The notes under the pieces were generated by a model. That model searched no databases. It had not been told where the DNA came from and was given only the letters and a program-made list of their open reading frames with translations. The position numbers and the translations under genes were made by a program. This document shows, one piece after another, positions 40,888 to 50,800 of a stretch of 64,000 bases of DNA. Source of the DNA: an uncultured Flavobacteriales bacterium (GTDB lineage Bacteria; Bacteroidota; Bacteroidia; Flavobacteriales_D; Parvicellaceae). The number at the start of each line of letters is the position of its first letter. Position 1 is the first letter of the stretch. Location: contig CALSRM010000002.1 in assembly GCA_943788755.1 (NCBI GenBank), positions 1 to 64,000 on the forward strand. Reading direction: 5' to 3'.

Positions 40888-41070
40888 ATGAAATGTTTTA
40901 AATTAATTGTTCTTTTTGCTCTAGTATCTTTTGGAGTTTCATCTTGTTCAATGGGAGGAAGTCACACAAGATGTGCAGCTTATGCTATTAATGATTCAAC
41001 GGATGAATTGGTAGACCATACTAAAGAGATTGAGTCTAAAGAGTTAATAAAAACGGAGTTACTATATTAA
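40888..41070 (+). CDS. Small lipoprotein, unknown function
   Basis: A 60-aa protein. MKCFKLIVLFALVSFGVSSC is a short signal with lipobox VSSC (Cys20), giving a mature peptide of about 41 residues with two more Cys-proximal features (SMGGSHTRCAAYAIND). It ends in an acidic, lysine-containing tail. The start at 40888 follows an A-rich stretch and gives the signal peptide; a longer TTG reading from 40831 was not used. A terminator follows 27 bases after the stop. I do not recognise the family. Confidence 0.6.
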   Translation: MKCFKLIVLFALVSFGVSSCSMGGSHTRCAAYAINDSTDELVDHTKEIESKELIKTELLY

Positions 41071-41097
41071 TACGACTAGACTAATAGAATATTGCTT

Positions 41098-41126
41098 AAG
41101 CTCAACTGAATAGTTGAGCTTTTTTT
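41098..41126 (+). terminator. Intrinsic terminator after the small lipoprotein gene
   Basis: A perfect 10-bp stem AAGCTCAACT with AGTTGAGCTT, loop GAAT, and a T run through 41126. Confidence 0.88.
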
Positions 41127-41195
41127 GTCTAGGCAATTTGTTTCTGGTTCATTTCGTTTTAATACTTTAAGTATGTACTTTTGATGCAATAAATA

Positions 41196-41933
41196 ATGCG
41201 TAAATTAAGATATATATATTGGGTGCTATTTTTGGTTTTGGGAGCGACCGTTTCAGCGCAATTACCAGCTGAACAAAATAACAAAGCTGGCTTTCGGAAA
41301 TCTGCTTATGGAGGCATTATATTGCATACACAAGGATTAGGGCTCAACTTATATTTTTCAAAATTTAAAACGGCTGATACAAAAAAGCTTTTTTCTTTTG
41401 ACATTTTGTCAATGAAACATTCAAAAGAAGTAAAGTCGTTTGGGGTGATTGATGAAAACGCAAAAGGTTTTGTTTATGGTAAATTGAATTCATTGTATAT
41501 CCTTAGGTTTGGATATGGGAGAAAAAAAATTTTACATGAGAAATTGCGAGAACAAGCAGTTGAAATAAGTTTTGTTTGGACAGCTGGTCCTTCATTTGGA
41601 ATGGCGAAGCCAGTTTATTTGGAAGTGTTTAACATAGTTGGTGAGATCATACAAGTAGAAAGATACGATCCTGAAAAGCATGATTTGTCAAATATTTTTG
41701 GACGCGGTCCAGCATCAAGAGGTTTTTCGGAAATTAAATTTTATCCAGGAGCCTTTTTAAAGATAGCAGTTGTTTTTGAATACTCAGGTTACAGGAGTGG
41801 GATTAAAGCAATTGAGGTCGGAGGAGTATTGGATGCATATTCACGGCGAATTCCAATAATGACAAACACTCAAAATAATTTTTTGTATCCTTCTCTTTAT
41901 ATAAATTTACTCTTTGGAAAGAAATATTTCTAA
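41196..41933 (+). CDS. Exported protein of unknown function, possible outer-membrane barrel
   Basis: A 245-aa protein with a signal peptide (about residues 1-21, ending ATVSAQ). Repeated short amphipathic strands ([65 protein letters not shown]) and a final strand [16 protein letters not shown] suggest a beta-barrel. I do not recognise a named family. lipA begins 10 bases after its stop, so the two may be co-transcribed. Confidence 0.7.
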   Translation: MRKLRYIYWVLFLVLGATVSAQLPAEQNNKAGFRKSAYGGIILHTQGLGLNLYFSKFKTADTKKLFSFDILSMKHSKEVKSFGVIDENAKGFVYGKLNSLYILRFGYGRKKILHEKLREQAVEISFVWTAGPSFGMAKPVYLEVFNIVGEIIQVERYDPEKHDLSNIFGRGPASRGFSEIKFYPGAFLKIAVVFEYSGYRSGIKAIEVGGVLDAYSRRIPIMTNTQNNFLYPSLYINLLFGKKYF

Positions 41934-41943
41934 TTTGAATGCA

Positions 41944-42819
41944 ATGAAAGAATTAAAAGAAAAGAAACCGCAAAATGAAAGAGTAAAAAAGCCGAAATGG
42001 CTAAGAGTTAAGCTTCCTACAGGTAAAGAGTATAGAGAGGTTCGTGATGTTGTTTCTGAACATAAATTACACACTATTTGTGAAAGTGGTAACTGTCCAA
42101 ATATGGGAGAGTGTTGGGGAGCAGGTACAGCGACGTTTATGATTTTGGGTAATGTTTGTACACGGTCTTGCGGTTTCTGTGCAGTTTCAACAGGTAAGCC
42201 TGCTGAAGCTGATATATTTGAGCCAAGAAGAGTTGCTGAGTCGATTAAATTGATGAAAGTCAAACATGCCGTTATAACATCGGTTGATAGAGATGATTTG
42301 CAAGATGGTGGTTCTGAAATATGGGAGGCAACTGTTAAAGCTGTGCGAAAACACTCGCCTGGAACTACTTTAGAAACACTGATTCCTGATTTCGGAGGGA
42401 ATTGGAAGAACTTGCAGCGCATAATAGATGTTGCTCCAGAGATTGTTTCGCATAATTTAGAAACGGTAAGAAGACTAACAAAGGAAGTGCGAATCCAAGC
42501 AAAATACAATAGAAGTCTCGAAGTTTTAAGAAGATTAAAAGAAGGGGGTATGCGAACGAAATCAGGCATTATGCTAGGGCTAGGAGAAACAGAAGAGGAA
42601 GTTATTGAAGCAATGGATGATTTGCGAAGCGTTGGAGTAGATGTTTTAACTTTAGGCCAATATTTACAGCCAACAACTAAGCATATTGGTGTTGATGAGT
42701 TCATAACTCCTGAAAAATTTGATCATTATAAGCAGATTGGACTTGAAAAAGGGTTTCGTTTTGTTGAGAGTTCACCGCTTGTGCGTTCATCCTACCATGC
42801 TGAGAAGCATTTGTTTTAA
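41944..42819 (+). CDS. lipA: Lipoyl synthase
   Basis: A 291-aa radical SAM enzyme inserting two sulfur atoms into octanoyl chains on lipoyl domains. The auxiliary cluster ligands are Cys46, Cys51 and Cys57 ([14 protein letters not shown]4CX5C). The radical SAM cluster is held by Cys72, Cys76 and Cys79 ([10 protein letters not shown]3CX2C). The C-terminal RSSYHAEKH supplies the Ser that ligates the auxiliary cluster. A TTG reading 30 bases upstream overlaps the preceding gene and was not used. lipB is not adjacent. Confidence 0.96.
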   Translation: MKELKEKKPQNERVKKPKWLRVKLPTGKEYREVRDVVSEHKLHTICESGNCPNMGECWGAGTATFMILGNVCTRSCGFCAVSTGKPAEADIFEPRRVAESIKLMKVKHAVITSVDRDDLQDGGSEIWEATVKAVRKHSPGTTLETLIPDFGGNWKNLQRIIDVAPEIVSHNLETVRRLTKEVRIQAKYNRSLEVLRRLKEGGMRTKSGIMLGLGETEEEVIEAMDDLRSVGVDVLTLGQYLQPTTKHIGVDEFITPEKFDHYKQIGLEKGFRFVESSPLVRSSYHAEKHLF

Positions 42820-42882
42820 AGCTTGATATAGCGAGAGTTAATTACCGCTCAAAAAATAATATCTACCTTTCGCTCAATAAGG

Positions 42883-42913
42883 TTAGAAAAGTATAAAACT
42901 TTCGTTAAATTTG
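42883..42913 (+). promoter_or_regulatory. Putative promoter of the secreted propeller gene
   Basis: TTAG (42883-42886), a 19-base spacer and TAAATTTG (42906-42913) fit the Bacteroidota consensus with one mismatch in the -33 box. The -7 box is about 40 bases before the ATG. The core CGTTAAATTTG and the following TACATCA also occur at 34421-34438. Confidence 0.6.
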
Positions 42914-42952
42914 TACATCAGAAAACATTCAAGTTAAATTAGAATTGATTTT

Positions 42953-44536
42953 ATGAAAAGAACAAAATTATTTTTAGGATTAGTAGCTATTGCATCTGCG
43001 GCAGCAACCCTATACGTAAGTAATAATTCTGAAACGATTTCAGAGAGATCTTATTACACAGAAAAACTTTCAACGGAAAGAACCAAGAAACAAAGTTGGA
43101 CAGAGGCTAATGAGTATATTAATTCTTTGTATGTCAACCCTTTGACAGGGAAAGTTGAGCCAGCGGATTATGCTGCAGCTTATCAGCAGGCATTGACTAT
43201 GAGTAATGCGAAAGCAGCTAGTTTTACTTTTGAAGAAGACGGGCCGGATAACGTTGGGGGCAGAACGCGAGCAATTATTGTAGATCCAAATAATGATTTT
43301 ACTGTTTATGCAGGTTCTGTTGATGGTGGATTATATAAATCTGTAAATGGTGGTAATAATTGGAATCGATTGATAGGATGGGATACGGATGCAACGACAA
43401 TGGCGATTTCATCAATCTGCATGACTTCAAATGGTACATTATATGTAGGTACTGGTGGGGGAGGTTTACTTGGAGAAGGTTCCTTGGATTTTGAAGGGAG
43501 TGGAATGCAGAATGGAGAAGGGGTATGGTATAGTACTGATGGAGGCATGTCATTTTCCCAATTAGCAGGAACACAGAATAAGGAAATATCGAGAGTTGCT
43601 GCAGATAAGTCTAAATCTGATGTTTTTTATTACACAGGAAGTAATTTAGGTTTGAAAAGAGTTACTAATAAGGGAACACCCGAGTCTGTTAATGATATTT
43701 CAAATAGCGCGGCTTTAGTTGGAGTGTCGGTTTCTCCAGATGGCTCTGTTATTATTTGCGCCGGTCAAAATAAAGTTTATGTTTCTAGAGATAGTGGGAA
43801 TTCATTTTTTAATTGCAAAGGTAATACTGCTCCTGTTAATAATCCTATTGGAAATGGTGGAAGCCGAATGGAATGCGCGGTCGCTTATGATGAAAATGAA
43901 AACGGATTTTACAATTTATATTTAGCAGCTGAGTCTGGTGGAGTAATTCACAGTATTTGGTACTCCGAAGATGAGGGTGAAAATTGGTATCAAATAGCGC
44001 CTGCATCTACTTTTGGATGGGAGCCTTGTATTTCTGCTAATGGACAGTGCTATTACGATATGGTTATTGATGCCGTTCCTGGTCAACCAGATAATTGTAT
44101 TTTTGGGGGAGTTAGTGTTCATAGATGGAGCAAAACTGAAGGAACAGCTGCCTGGGAAGCTGATGGTCAGTGGGTAAGACTATCTCCTTCGATTCATGCA
44201 GATATTCATCGTTTTACTTGGGATTCAAATGGTTCTTTGTATATTGGCGGAGATGGTGGAATGACAAAATCATTCAGTAGTTCTACCCAATTTTTTACGG
44301 TAATTAACAAAGGTTACAATGCCACCCAATTTTACGCTATTGGTTACGGTCCAAATGATGAAGTAATAGGAGGTTCTCAAGATAATGGTACGCAATACAA
44401 TGACCACTCAAGTCTGAGTGGGGCTTCATATACTGATGCGTATGGAGGAGACGGTTTTGAATGTGAAGTTTCTTTCCTAAGTGGAGGAGAAGCGATTTTA
44501 TCATCTGTTCTATTATGGGGATGTAAATCGAAGTGA
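42953..44536 (+). CDS. Type IX-secreted beta-propeller protein, N-terminal part (frameshifted)
   Basis: A 527-aa reading frame with an N-terminal signal (about residues 1-24). BNR/Asp-box repeats of the sortilin/sialidase kind follow: VYAGSVDGGLYKSVNGGNNW, then GVWYSTDGGMSFSQL, KVYVSRDSGNSF and HSIWYSEDEGENW, each with the S/T-x-D-x-G-x-[STN]-[WF] pattern. Near the end, the frame leaves its natural path: after SFLSGGEA, only about 14 unrelated residues remain before a stop. The following frame, from about 44481, continues the same protein, so this is probably the first half of a single gene of about 1,000 codons. The shift lies at a T run near 44495-44500. Confidence 0.8.
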   Translation: MKRTKLFLGLVAIASAAATLYVSNNSETISERSYYTEKLSTERTKKQSWTEANEYINSLYVNPLTGKVEPADYAAAYQQALTMSNAKAASFTFEEDGPDNVGGRTRAIIVDPNNDFTVYAGSVDGGLYKSVNGGNNWNRLIGWDTDATTMAISSICMTSNGTLYVGTGGGGLLGEGSLDFEGSGMQNGEGVWYSTDGGMSFSQLAGTQNKEISRVAADKSKSDVFYYTGSNLGLKRVTNKGTPESVNDISNSAALVGVSVSPDGSVIICAGQNKVYVSRDSGNSFFNCKGNTAPVNNPIGNGGSRMECAVAYDENENGFYNLYLAAESGGVIHSIWYSEDEGENWYQIAPASTFGWEPCISANGQCYYDMVIDAVPGQPDNCIFGGVSVHRWSKTEGTAAWEADGQWVRLSPSIHADIHRFTWDSNGSLYIGGDGGMTKSFSSSTQFFTVINKGYNATQFYAIGYGPNDEVIGGSQDNGTQYNDHSSLSGASYTDAYGGDGFECEVSFLSGGEAILSSVLLWGCKSK

Positions 44537-46001
44537 TGATAAAGGAGGTGGTTGGCAACCAGCTTATGCTCCGGGAGCTGATTTGGGAGCTAATTCAATA
44601 GGTTTTTACACTTCAATGAGGCTGTTCGAAGATGACAACGATACAGATACAAAAGATTCGATTCAGTTTATCCCAGATACTTCTATGGTTATTGGTGATA
44701 CAGCTTATTATTTTAGTGAAACTTTTAACCTGCCATTAAAATATGTGCTGACTCAAAATTTGACGGTTAATTTTGATACAGTCTTACCAGCTGCTGATTC
44801 TATTTTGCCTAATTTTGATACTATTCTAGCTGGAGTACCTTATTATTATAATCCTCAACCACAGGATACAATTATGGTGCCTGACCCAAAGCAATCTCTA
44901 TTTGTAACTTTTGGAAATGCAGTTTACTTAACAAGGGATATGATGCGTTTTAGTGTTGGAATGGTTAACAATGGCAGTGATGATGATCCTTGGTGGAAAT
45001 TAGGAAGTATGGCAGCGGGTCATTCATATGAGTTTTCTAAAGACGGTAATGTTTTGTGGATTGGTTCTTCAGGAGGTACTTTAACACGTATTTCTGGCTT
45101 AGATAGCGCGTACACTAAATTTGCCGCAGATGTTTCTTTTAGACCAGTTGATGGAGATACTATTATAAACGCTGATGATATTAATGATACTATTTTCTCA
45201 GGCTTTGAGACAGTTGATTATAGCGCAGTAAATTATAGATATCCTGATGGTTCTTTAGTTACCTATAAACTTTTTACTAAACAAGTTGTTGCCAGTGGAA
45301 ACATTATTACTGACATTTCTACTAGCGCATTAGATTTAGATAGAGTTTGCTATTCTACAGGATCGAGTAATGGTTCTGTTTACTTGATTGAAAATGCTAC
45401 TTCTTCAAATCCAACTGCAGCAGATATTGGAGGTAGTTTGCCAAACTATCCTGTTTTTGGTTGTGAATTTATTATGAATCCTACAGGAGCAGATGTTATT
45501 TTGGTTGGAACAGAGTTTGGAGCTTATTCTACTGATAATCCAACAGCTGGATCTCCAGCATGGAGTTCGCATACAGCTGAAACAGGTATTATTCCAGTTT
45601 TTGATGTTCGTCAGCAATGGAGGAGCTTTAATCAAGGCGCAACAAATCCTTACATGATATATCTAGGAACACATAGTCGAGGGATATGGAAATCAGGTTC
45701 TTATGTTGGTGTCGGAGAACATCAAGTAATTGATGATGTTGAAGATATCTCAGAAATTAGTATTTATCCTAATCCACTTTCTACAGAAGGCAATGTTGCT
45801 TTTGAGTTAGGAAGCAGGTCTGATGTTGAGTTTAAAGTATATGATTTACAAGGAAAAATTATTAACCAAGTAGTTTGGAGTAATATGAATTCTGGTAAAC
45901 ACAATATGAGTTTTAATGTTGATAAATTACCTTCAGGAACTTATTTAGTAACTCTTAAGGCGGGTACTTCAACTGAAGTAACCAAGTTTATTAAATACTA
46001 A
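44481..46001 (+). CDS. Type IX-secreted beta-propeller protein, C-terminal part with sorting domain (frameshifted)
   Basis: The second part of the split gene, in a different frame. It is open from about 44481 to the stop at 46001. It continues the propeller with YYGDVNRSDDKGGGW, GNVLWIGSSGGTLTRI and VILVGTEFGAYST. It ends in a type IX secretion sorting domain (about residues 425-506): ISIYPNPLSTEGNVAFEL, VEFKVYDLQGKII and LPSGTYLVTLKAG. With the N-terminal signal in the other part, this marks a protein exported through the outer membrane. The likely intended fusion is a one-base change at a run of four T. The start codon at 44481 (GTG) is formal only. Confidence 0.78.
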   Translation: MEEKRFYHLFYYGDVNRSDDKGGGWQPAYAPGADLGANSIGFYTSMRLFEDDNDTDTKDSIQFIPDTSMVIGDTAYYFSETFNLPLKYVLTQNLTVNFDTVLPAADSILPNFDTILAGVPYYYNPQPQDTIMVPDPKQSLFVTFGNAVYLTRDMMRFSVGMVNNGSDDDPWWKLGSMAAGHSYEFSKDGNVLWIGSSGGTLTRISGLDSAYTKFAADVSFRPVDGDTIINADDINDTIFSGFETVDYSAVNYRYPDGSLVTYKLFTKQVVASGNIITDISTSALDLDRVCYSTGSSNGSVYLIENATSSNPTAADIGGSLPNYPVFGCEFIMNPTGADVILVGTEFGAYSTDNPTAGSPAWSSHTAETGIIPVFDVRQQWRSFNQGATNPYMIYLGTHSRGIWKSGSYVGVGEHQVIDDVEDISEISIYPNPLSTEGNVAFELGSRSDVEFKVYDLQGKIINQVVWSNMNSGKHNMSFNVDKLPSGTYLVTLKAGTSTEVTKFIKY

Positions 46002-46020
46002 ACAAAAAGAAAAACGTTAT

Positions 46021-46058
46021 AAGCCTCATCTCGGTTATCGAGTTGAGGCTTTTTTTTT
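46021..46058 (+). terminator. Intrinsic terminator after the secreted propeller gene
   Basis: A 13-bp stem AAGCCTCATCTCG with CGAGTTGAGGCTT (one mismatch), loop GTTAT, followed by a T run through 46058. It lies 20 bases after the stop. Confidence 0.88.
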
Positions 46059-46081
46059 ACCTTTAAGTAAATAAATGAATT

Positions 46082-47080
46082 ATGGGAAAGATTAGATTAG
46101 CCATTAATGGTTTTGGAAGAATAGGGAGGGTTTTTACGCGCGCAATTCAAAGTAATGGTAATATTGATTTGGTAGCAATTAATGATTTATCTGATACAGT
46201 AACCCTAGCACATTTATTGAAATACGACTCTGTACATCGAGGCTTTAATGGAACGATATCCTCTACTGAGAATGAGATTATCATAAATGGTAATTGCGTT
46301 AAAGTATTTAATGAAAAGGATCCTGAGAATTTGCCTTGGGCTAAATTGAATGTCGATATTGTTGTTGAATCAACGGGGTTATTTAGAACAAAAGCATTAG
46401 CATCGAAGCATATTAAAGCCGGCGCGAAAAAAGTAATACTATCAGCACCGGCTAAAGAAGATGGTATTAGAACGGTTGTAATGGGGATTAACCATGATTT
46501 AATTGATGGAACGGAGCAGATAATAAGCAATGCTTCCTGTACTACAAATTGTGCAGCACCAATGGTCAAAATAATTGATGAGTTGTGCGGTATTCAAAAT
46601 GGATATATTACCACTGTTCATTCATATACAGGCGATCAACGATTGCACGATGCTCCACATTCGGATTTGCGCAGGGCAAGAGCCGCTGCAGAGTCTATTG
46701 TTCCAACTACAACCGGTGCTGCAAAAGCAATAACTAAGATTTTCCCTCACTTACATGGTCATATGGGAGGGGGAGGTATTCGTGTTCCTGTTCCCGACGG
46801 CTCGTTGACAGATATTACCTGTATGGTAAATAACCCTGTGTCGGCAGAGGAATTGAATCGCGTATTTAAAGAATACGCTGAAGGCTCTTTAAAAGGGATT
46901 TTGGAGTACATTGATGACCCCATTGTCTCTACAGATATAATTGGAAATACGCATTCGGTTATTTACGATTCAGAATTGACTTCTGTAATTGGGAACATGA
47001 TAAAAGTTGTAGGCTGGTATGACAATGAAGCGGGGTATTCTAATCGAATCGTGGATTTAATCGAAAGGATACAAGCCTAG
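46082..47080 (+). CDS. gap: Glyceraldehyde-3-phosphate dehydrogenase (type I)
   Basis: A 332-aa glycolytic/gluconeogenic enzyme. The N-terminal Rossmann start is IRLAINGFGRIGRVFTRAI. SNASCTTNCAAPMVKII has the nucleophilic Cys, and the catalytic His is in YITTVHSYTGDQRLHD. SDLRRARAAAESIVPTTTGA follows, and WYDNEAGYSNRIVDL closes the NAD site. It follows a terminator, so it is an independent unit. Its stop overlaps the stop of the convergent lpxH-like gene (TAG at 47078-47080 shares bases with the opposite-strand TAG). Confidence 0.96.
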   Translation: MGKIRLAINGFGRIGRVFTRAIQSNGNIDLVAINDLSDTVTLAHLLKYDSVHRGFNGTISSTENEIIINGNCVKVFNEKDPENLPWAKLNVDIVVESTGLFRTKALASKHIKAGAKKVILSAPAKEDGIRTVVMGINHDLIDGTEQIISNASCTTNCAAPMVKIIDELCGIQNGYITTVHSYTGDQRLHDAPHSDLRRARAAAESIVPTTTGAAKAITKIFPHLHGHMGGGGIRVPVPDGSLTDITCMVNNPVSAEELNRVFKEYAEGSLKGILEYIDDPIVSTDIIGNTHSVIYDSELTSVIGNMIKVVGWYDNEAGYSNRIVDLIERIQA

Positions 47081-47826
47081 TCTTCAAACTTTTTCAATTC
47101 TACTTTTTCACCATCAAAAACAGCGTAAGTGCAGTGCTGTATCCAATCACCAAGATTAATATAGGTACTTTTATTTTGTAACTGATGTTCAATTGGCCAA
47201 TGCCGATGTCCAAAAATAAAATAATCATAATGATTATCCTTTAGCTTTTTATCACAGTAAGAAATTAGCCATTCTTTATCCTCACCTAAAAACTTTTGAG
47301 GTTCTTTATTTTTAGACCTACTTCTTCTTGACCAGTAATTGGCCATGCCAATTCCAAAATTTGGATGAATCCTTGCAAAACACCATTGGCAAAATCTATT
47401 AGCAAAGACTTTTTTAATGAATTTATAGCCATTATCGCCAGGACCCAAACCATCTCCATGTCCTAAAAAGAATTTTTTACCTGCAATTTCTCTAGGTCCA
47501 TGCTTTCGATGCATTATTACCCCAAGCTCTTTTTCGAAATAATCAAACATCCACATATCGTGGTTCCCAATAAAAAAATGAACAGGAATACCGCTATCCG
47601 TAATTTCTGCAATTTTACCTTGTATGCGAATAAATCCTTTTGGGATAGCGTGTTTATACTCAAACCAAAAGTCAAAAATATCGCCCATTAAAAAAATTTC
47701 TTGTGCGTCTTTCTGAGCCATTTCCAGCCACCTGACAATCTTTTTTTCACGTTTCAAGCTTTCATCAGAATTAGGAACACCTAAGTGATAGTCAGAAGAA
47801 AAGTATATTTTTTTACCAGGTTGCAC
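47077..47826 (-). CDS. lpxH: UDP-2,3-diacylglucosamine diphosphatase (LpxH-type)
   Basis: A 249-aa metallophosphoesterase releasing lipid X from UDP-diacylglucosamine in lipid A synthesis. Metal-binding motifs are SDYHLG (Asp12, His14), MGDIFDFWFEYK, FIGNHDMW, FLGHGDGLG and FGHRHWP. IDxFDFWFEY and GHGDGLG are characteristic of the LpxH family. The gene is convergent with gap. lpxK, a later step, is about 8 kb away on the same strand. A close LpxG-type alternative would need a phylogenetic test. Confidence 0.87.
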   Translation of the reverse strand: MQPGKKIYFSSDYHLGVPNSDESLKREKKIVRWLEMAQKDAQEIFLMGDIFDFWFEYKHAIPKGFIRIQGKIAEITDSGIPVHFFIGNHDMWMFDYFEKELGVIMHRKHGPREIAGKKFFLGHGDGLGPGDNGYKFIKKVFANRFCQWCFARIHPNFGIGMANYWSRRSRSKNKEPQKFLGEDKEWLISYCDKKLKDNHYDYFIFGHRHWPIEHQLQNKSTYINLGDWIQHCTYAVFDGEKVELKKFED

Positions 47827-47854
47827 GGTGCAAATTAACGTAAAAAAATCAATT

Positions 47855-50800
47855 TTAAGGCTTCACTTCGCGAAGCATTTTAAATGGATTCAATTGATTT
47901 ATATTGATCATAAAACGAATGCGTTGCCAGAAATCAATATCATTATAGTTCAATTCCGCTTTTATATCGTTCGCGTAGACTAAAGGTATGTAAATTTCAA
48001 ATATATCCTTTGGTAAGTGAATGTAAATACCAGCATCATATAATAAGCCAACTTTTTCTGTTGCCGTTCCATTGGTGAACTGCGTAAATGGATATAGGCC
48101 AGCATCCGCAAATATTCCAAACGGGCCACCAGGAGATTCAATTTTGATATTTGTGCTTAAAATCCAACTATTGCTCGAGTAGGAGGTAGGGATTTTAAAT
48201 GCACCATGGGTATTTGTGGTCTGCTGAGATAACAAATTTGGATGATTGTTATTTCTTCCCAGTAGAACATTATCGTAAAGATAATCATGATTTCCATTTT
48301 GTCCAGCTAATCTCCAGCTATACCGATTAGAAAAGTCATTTGACTCTTGTAGAGAATATCCTCCAAAAAAGCGAAAGTCAATTCCTTTTAAATATACGTT
48401 GTAGTTCAAACGAAGTTTAGCTTCAAGGCTTAGTTGAGAAAAGTTAGTTGCTAAATTTGGGTTTCCATGCAAAAATTGTAAATCAAGTGATGCAGGTTTC
48501 AGTACTTGTCTATTGGAAACTTTGTAGTTCAGTATATTATATATATTCGGCTTGAGTGTTGTATTTTCACTTGATTCATTGGTAGAGACAAAGCGATAGC
48601 TTAAAAGTTGTTTAACTTTTCGTAAAGGAGATTTAATTTCTGTTTTAATATGGCCTTCAATTTTTAATCTCTGATCGAGATTAATGTTTTCAGAAAATGT
48701 ATAATACGGCGCAGTATTGTATGTTTTATCCAATCCAAACGCAGCGACTTCAGCACCTATCGTAAACCTTCTGAAGATCGAATTAGGGTAAATGTTATAA
48801 TGAACTTGTCCTACACCGTTTAGGTTATTTAAACGTGCACTATACATTGGTATAACTAACCATTCCAATTTCTTTTCCGGAAAAGTAGTATTATACAAAG
48901 CTATTCCAGGCATTATTCCGTCTGCAGAATTCCAACCTAATAATGGAAGATAGAATAAAGATGCTTTGTCCCTACTTTCAATGCTTCCTAAAAACTCAAT
49001 ACTTAGTGGCCTAGCTTTTTTAAATAGCCCAGAAGTTTTAATTACATCGTCGGTTCTATCAATTTCAGGAATATCTCTATTATAATCTAAAATAATCTTA
49101 TCTACACCCTCTGCTTTAAAGTCAATTGTCATTTCATCGGAATTACCATCAAACCATTTTTTTGCAACGACTATTGTGTCATCCTTAATGCCAAATAGGG
49201 CAAATGGAGCTGCGATATCAGCTTTGTTTTTTATGGTTACTTTAAATTCTCCAGTTTCATTTTTCTTAATACCCGCTATTTTGTAATCTATTTTTTTAGT
49301 TGTTTTTATATAGTCATCAAAAAACCAACTTAAATCTTTTCCTGTTACGGATTGAAATACATCTCTTAGGTCATCTGGTTGAGGATGTTTAAATTTCCAT
49401 TTGTCAAAGTAAGCATGCATGCATTTATTAAAAAGAGTGTCACCTAAATAAGCAAGCATGTAATCCATTCCAATTCCAGTCTTTCCATATACAATTGCTC
49501 CATAATTAGTTGGTGTAAAATCTTGAGATACAGTTTCGATAGGTTGATCATAATTTCTTCTGGCATTGAAAAGATAGCCTAGATCATACATTCCTCTTGG
49601 GCCATAAACATTTAATCCTGATTTAGCCATGATTCCTTTTGGTAAACCAAGGCCTCCTAAATCCATTTCTGGATATTTGGTTTCGGTATACCTGTTTTCA
49701 GTAAAAGTATTAAGACCTTCATCCATCCAAGCATGTTGCCTTTCGTTTGAACCTAAAATACCATAAAACCAATTGTGACCAACCTCATGAACTATTACTT
49801 GTTCAAGGCTAAAAGCAGAGTAAGACTCACCAATAACTGTAATATTTGGGTATTCCATGCCTCCACCAGCACTAATAGATCCATCAACGGCTGTTACATG
49901 TTTATAAGGATAGTCCCCATTCCATAAGGAATAGTAATAAGTAGCATCATTTAAATATTCGATAGATTTTGCCCATAATTTTGCTTCATTATTAGTGAAC
50001 ATTGCCCAAGTGGTTACTTTTTCTTTACTATGAGGAAGTTCTACACTACCTTTTAAGACATAATAACGCTTGTCGGCAAACCAAGCAAAATCATGCACAT
50101 TTTCTTGGTGGTAATGAAGTGTTTTAAGTTCTGTAGAGCTTTCCGGAAAATCCATGCCATCTTTTCTCCAGAAGCCAATTTTATCTTCCTTTAGTAAAAG
50201 TTCAGTTTCAGTAACTTTGTTTTCAAGCCAAGCAATCTCCTCTTCATCGTTTACTAAATCACCTGTTGCTCCAACAACATAATTTTTAGGCAATGTAATT
50301 TTAACATCATACGTGCCGTATTCTGAATAGAATTCACCTTGGCTCAAGTAGGGCATAGGATGCCATCCATCTTTATCATATACAGCTGGTTTTGGAAACC
50401 ATTGCGTTATCTGGTAAGATTCACCAATATGTCCTAGCCTAGAGTATATTCCTAATGGTATCTTTACTCTGAACGGAGTGGTTATAGTTATTTTTTCACC
50501 GGGTGCAAGTGGCGATTTTAATACTAAAGCGAGAATATCTATGTGGTCAATGTCTGGAGCTGAAATAACAAATTCTCCATCTACTTTAAAGTCTAATGAA
50601 TCGATGAAGCCTCTGTCAATACTATCTGCGAAATGAAAATCAACATCTCCATTTTCATCATTTTGGATAGCCATGTCAGTGCCATTATTTCGATATGCAT
50701 TTGGCCAAATGTGCATAAAAATGTATTCTAATGAGTCAGGAGAATGATTAATGTATTCGATTTCTTCAAAAGCTGACAGTGTATTGTTCTTATCGTTGAG

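Noticed and set aside
41907-42704. 265-aa minus-strand frame opposite lipA
   Set aside because: Shadow of a well-conserved gene; no domain features of its own.
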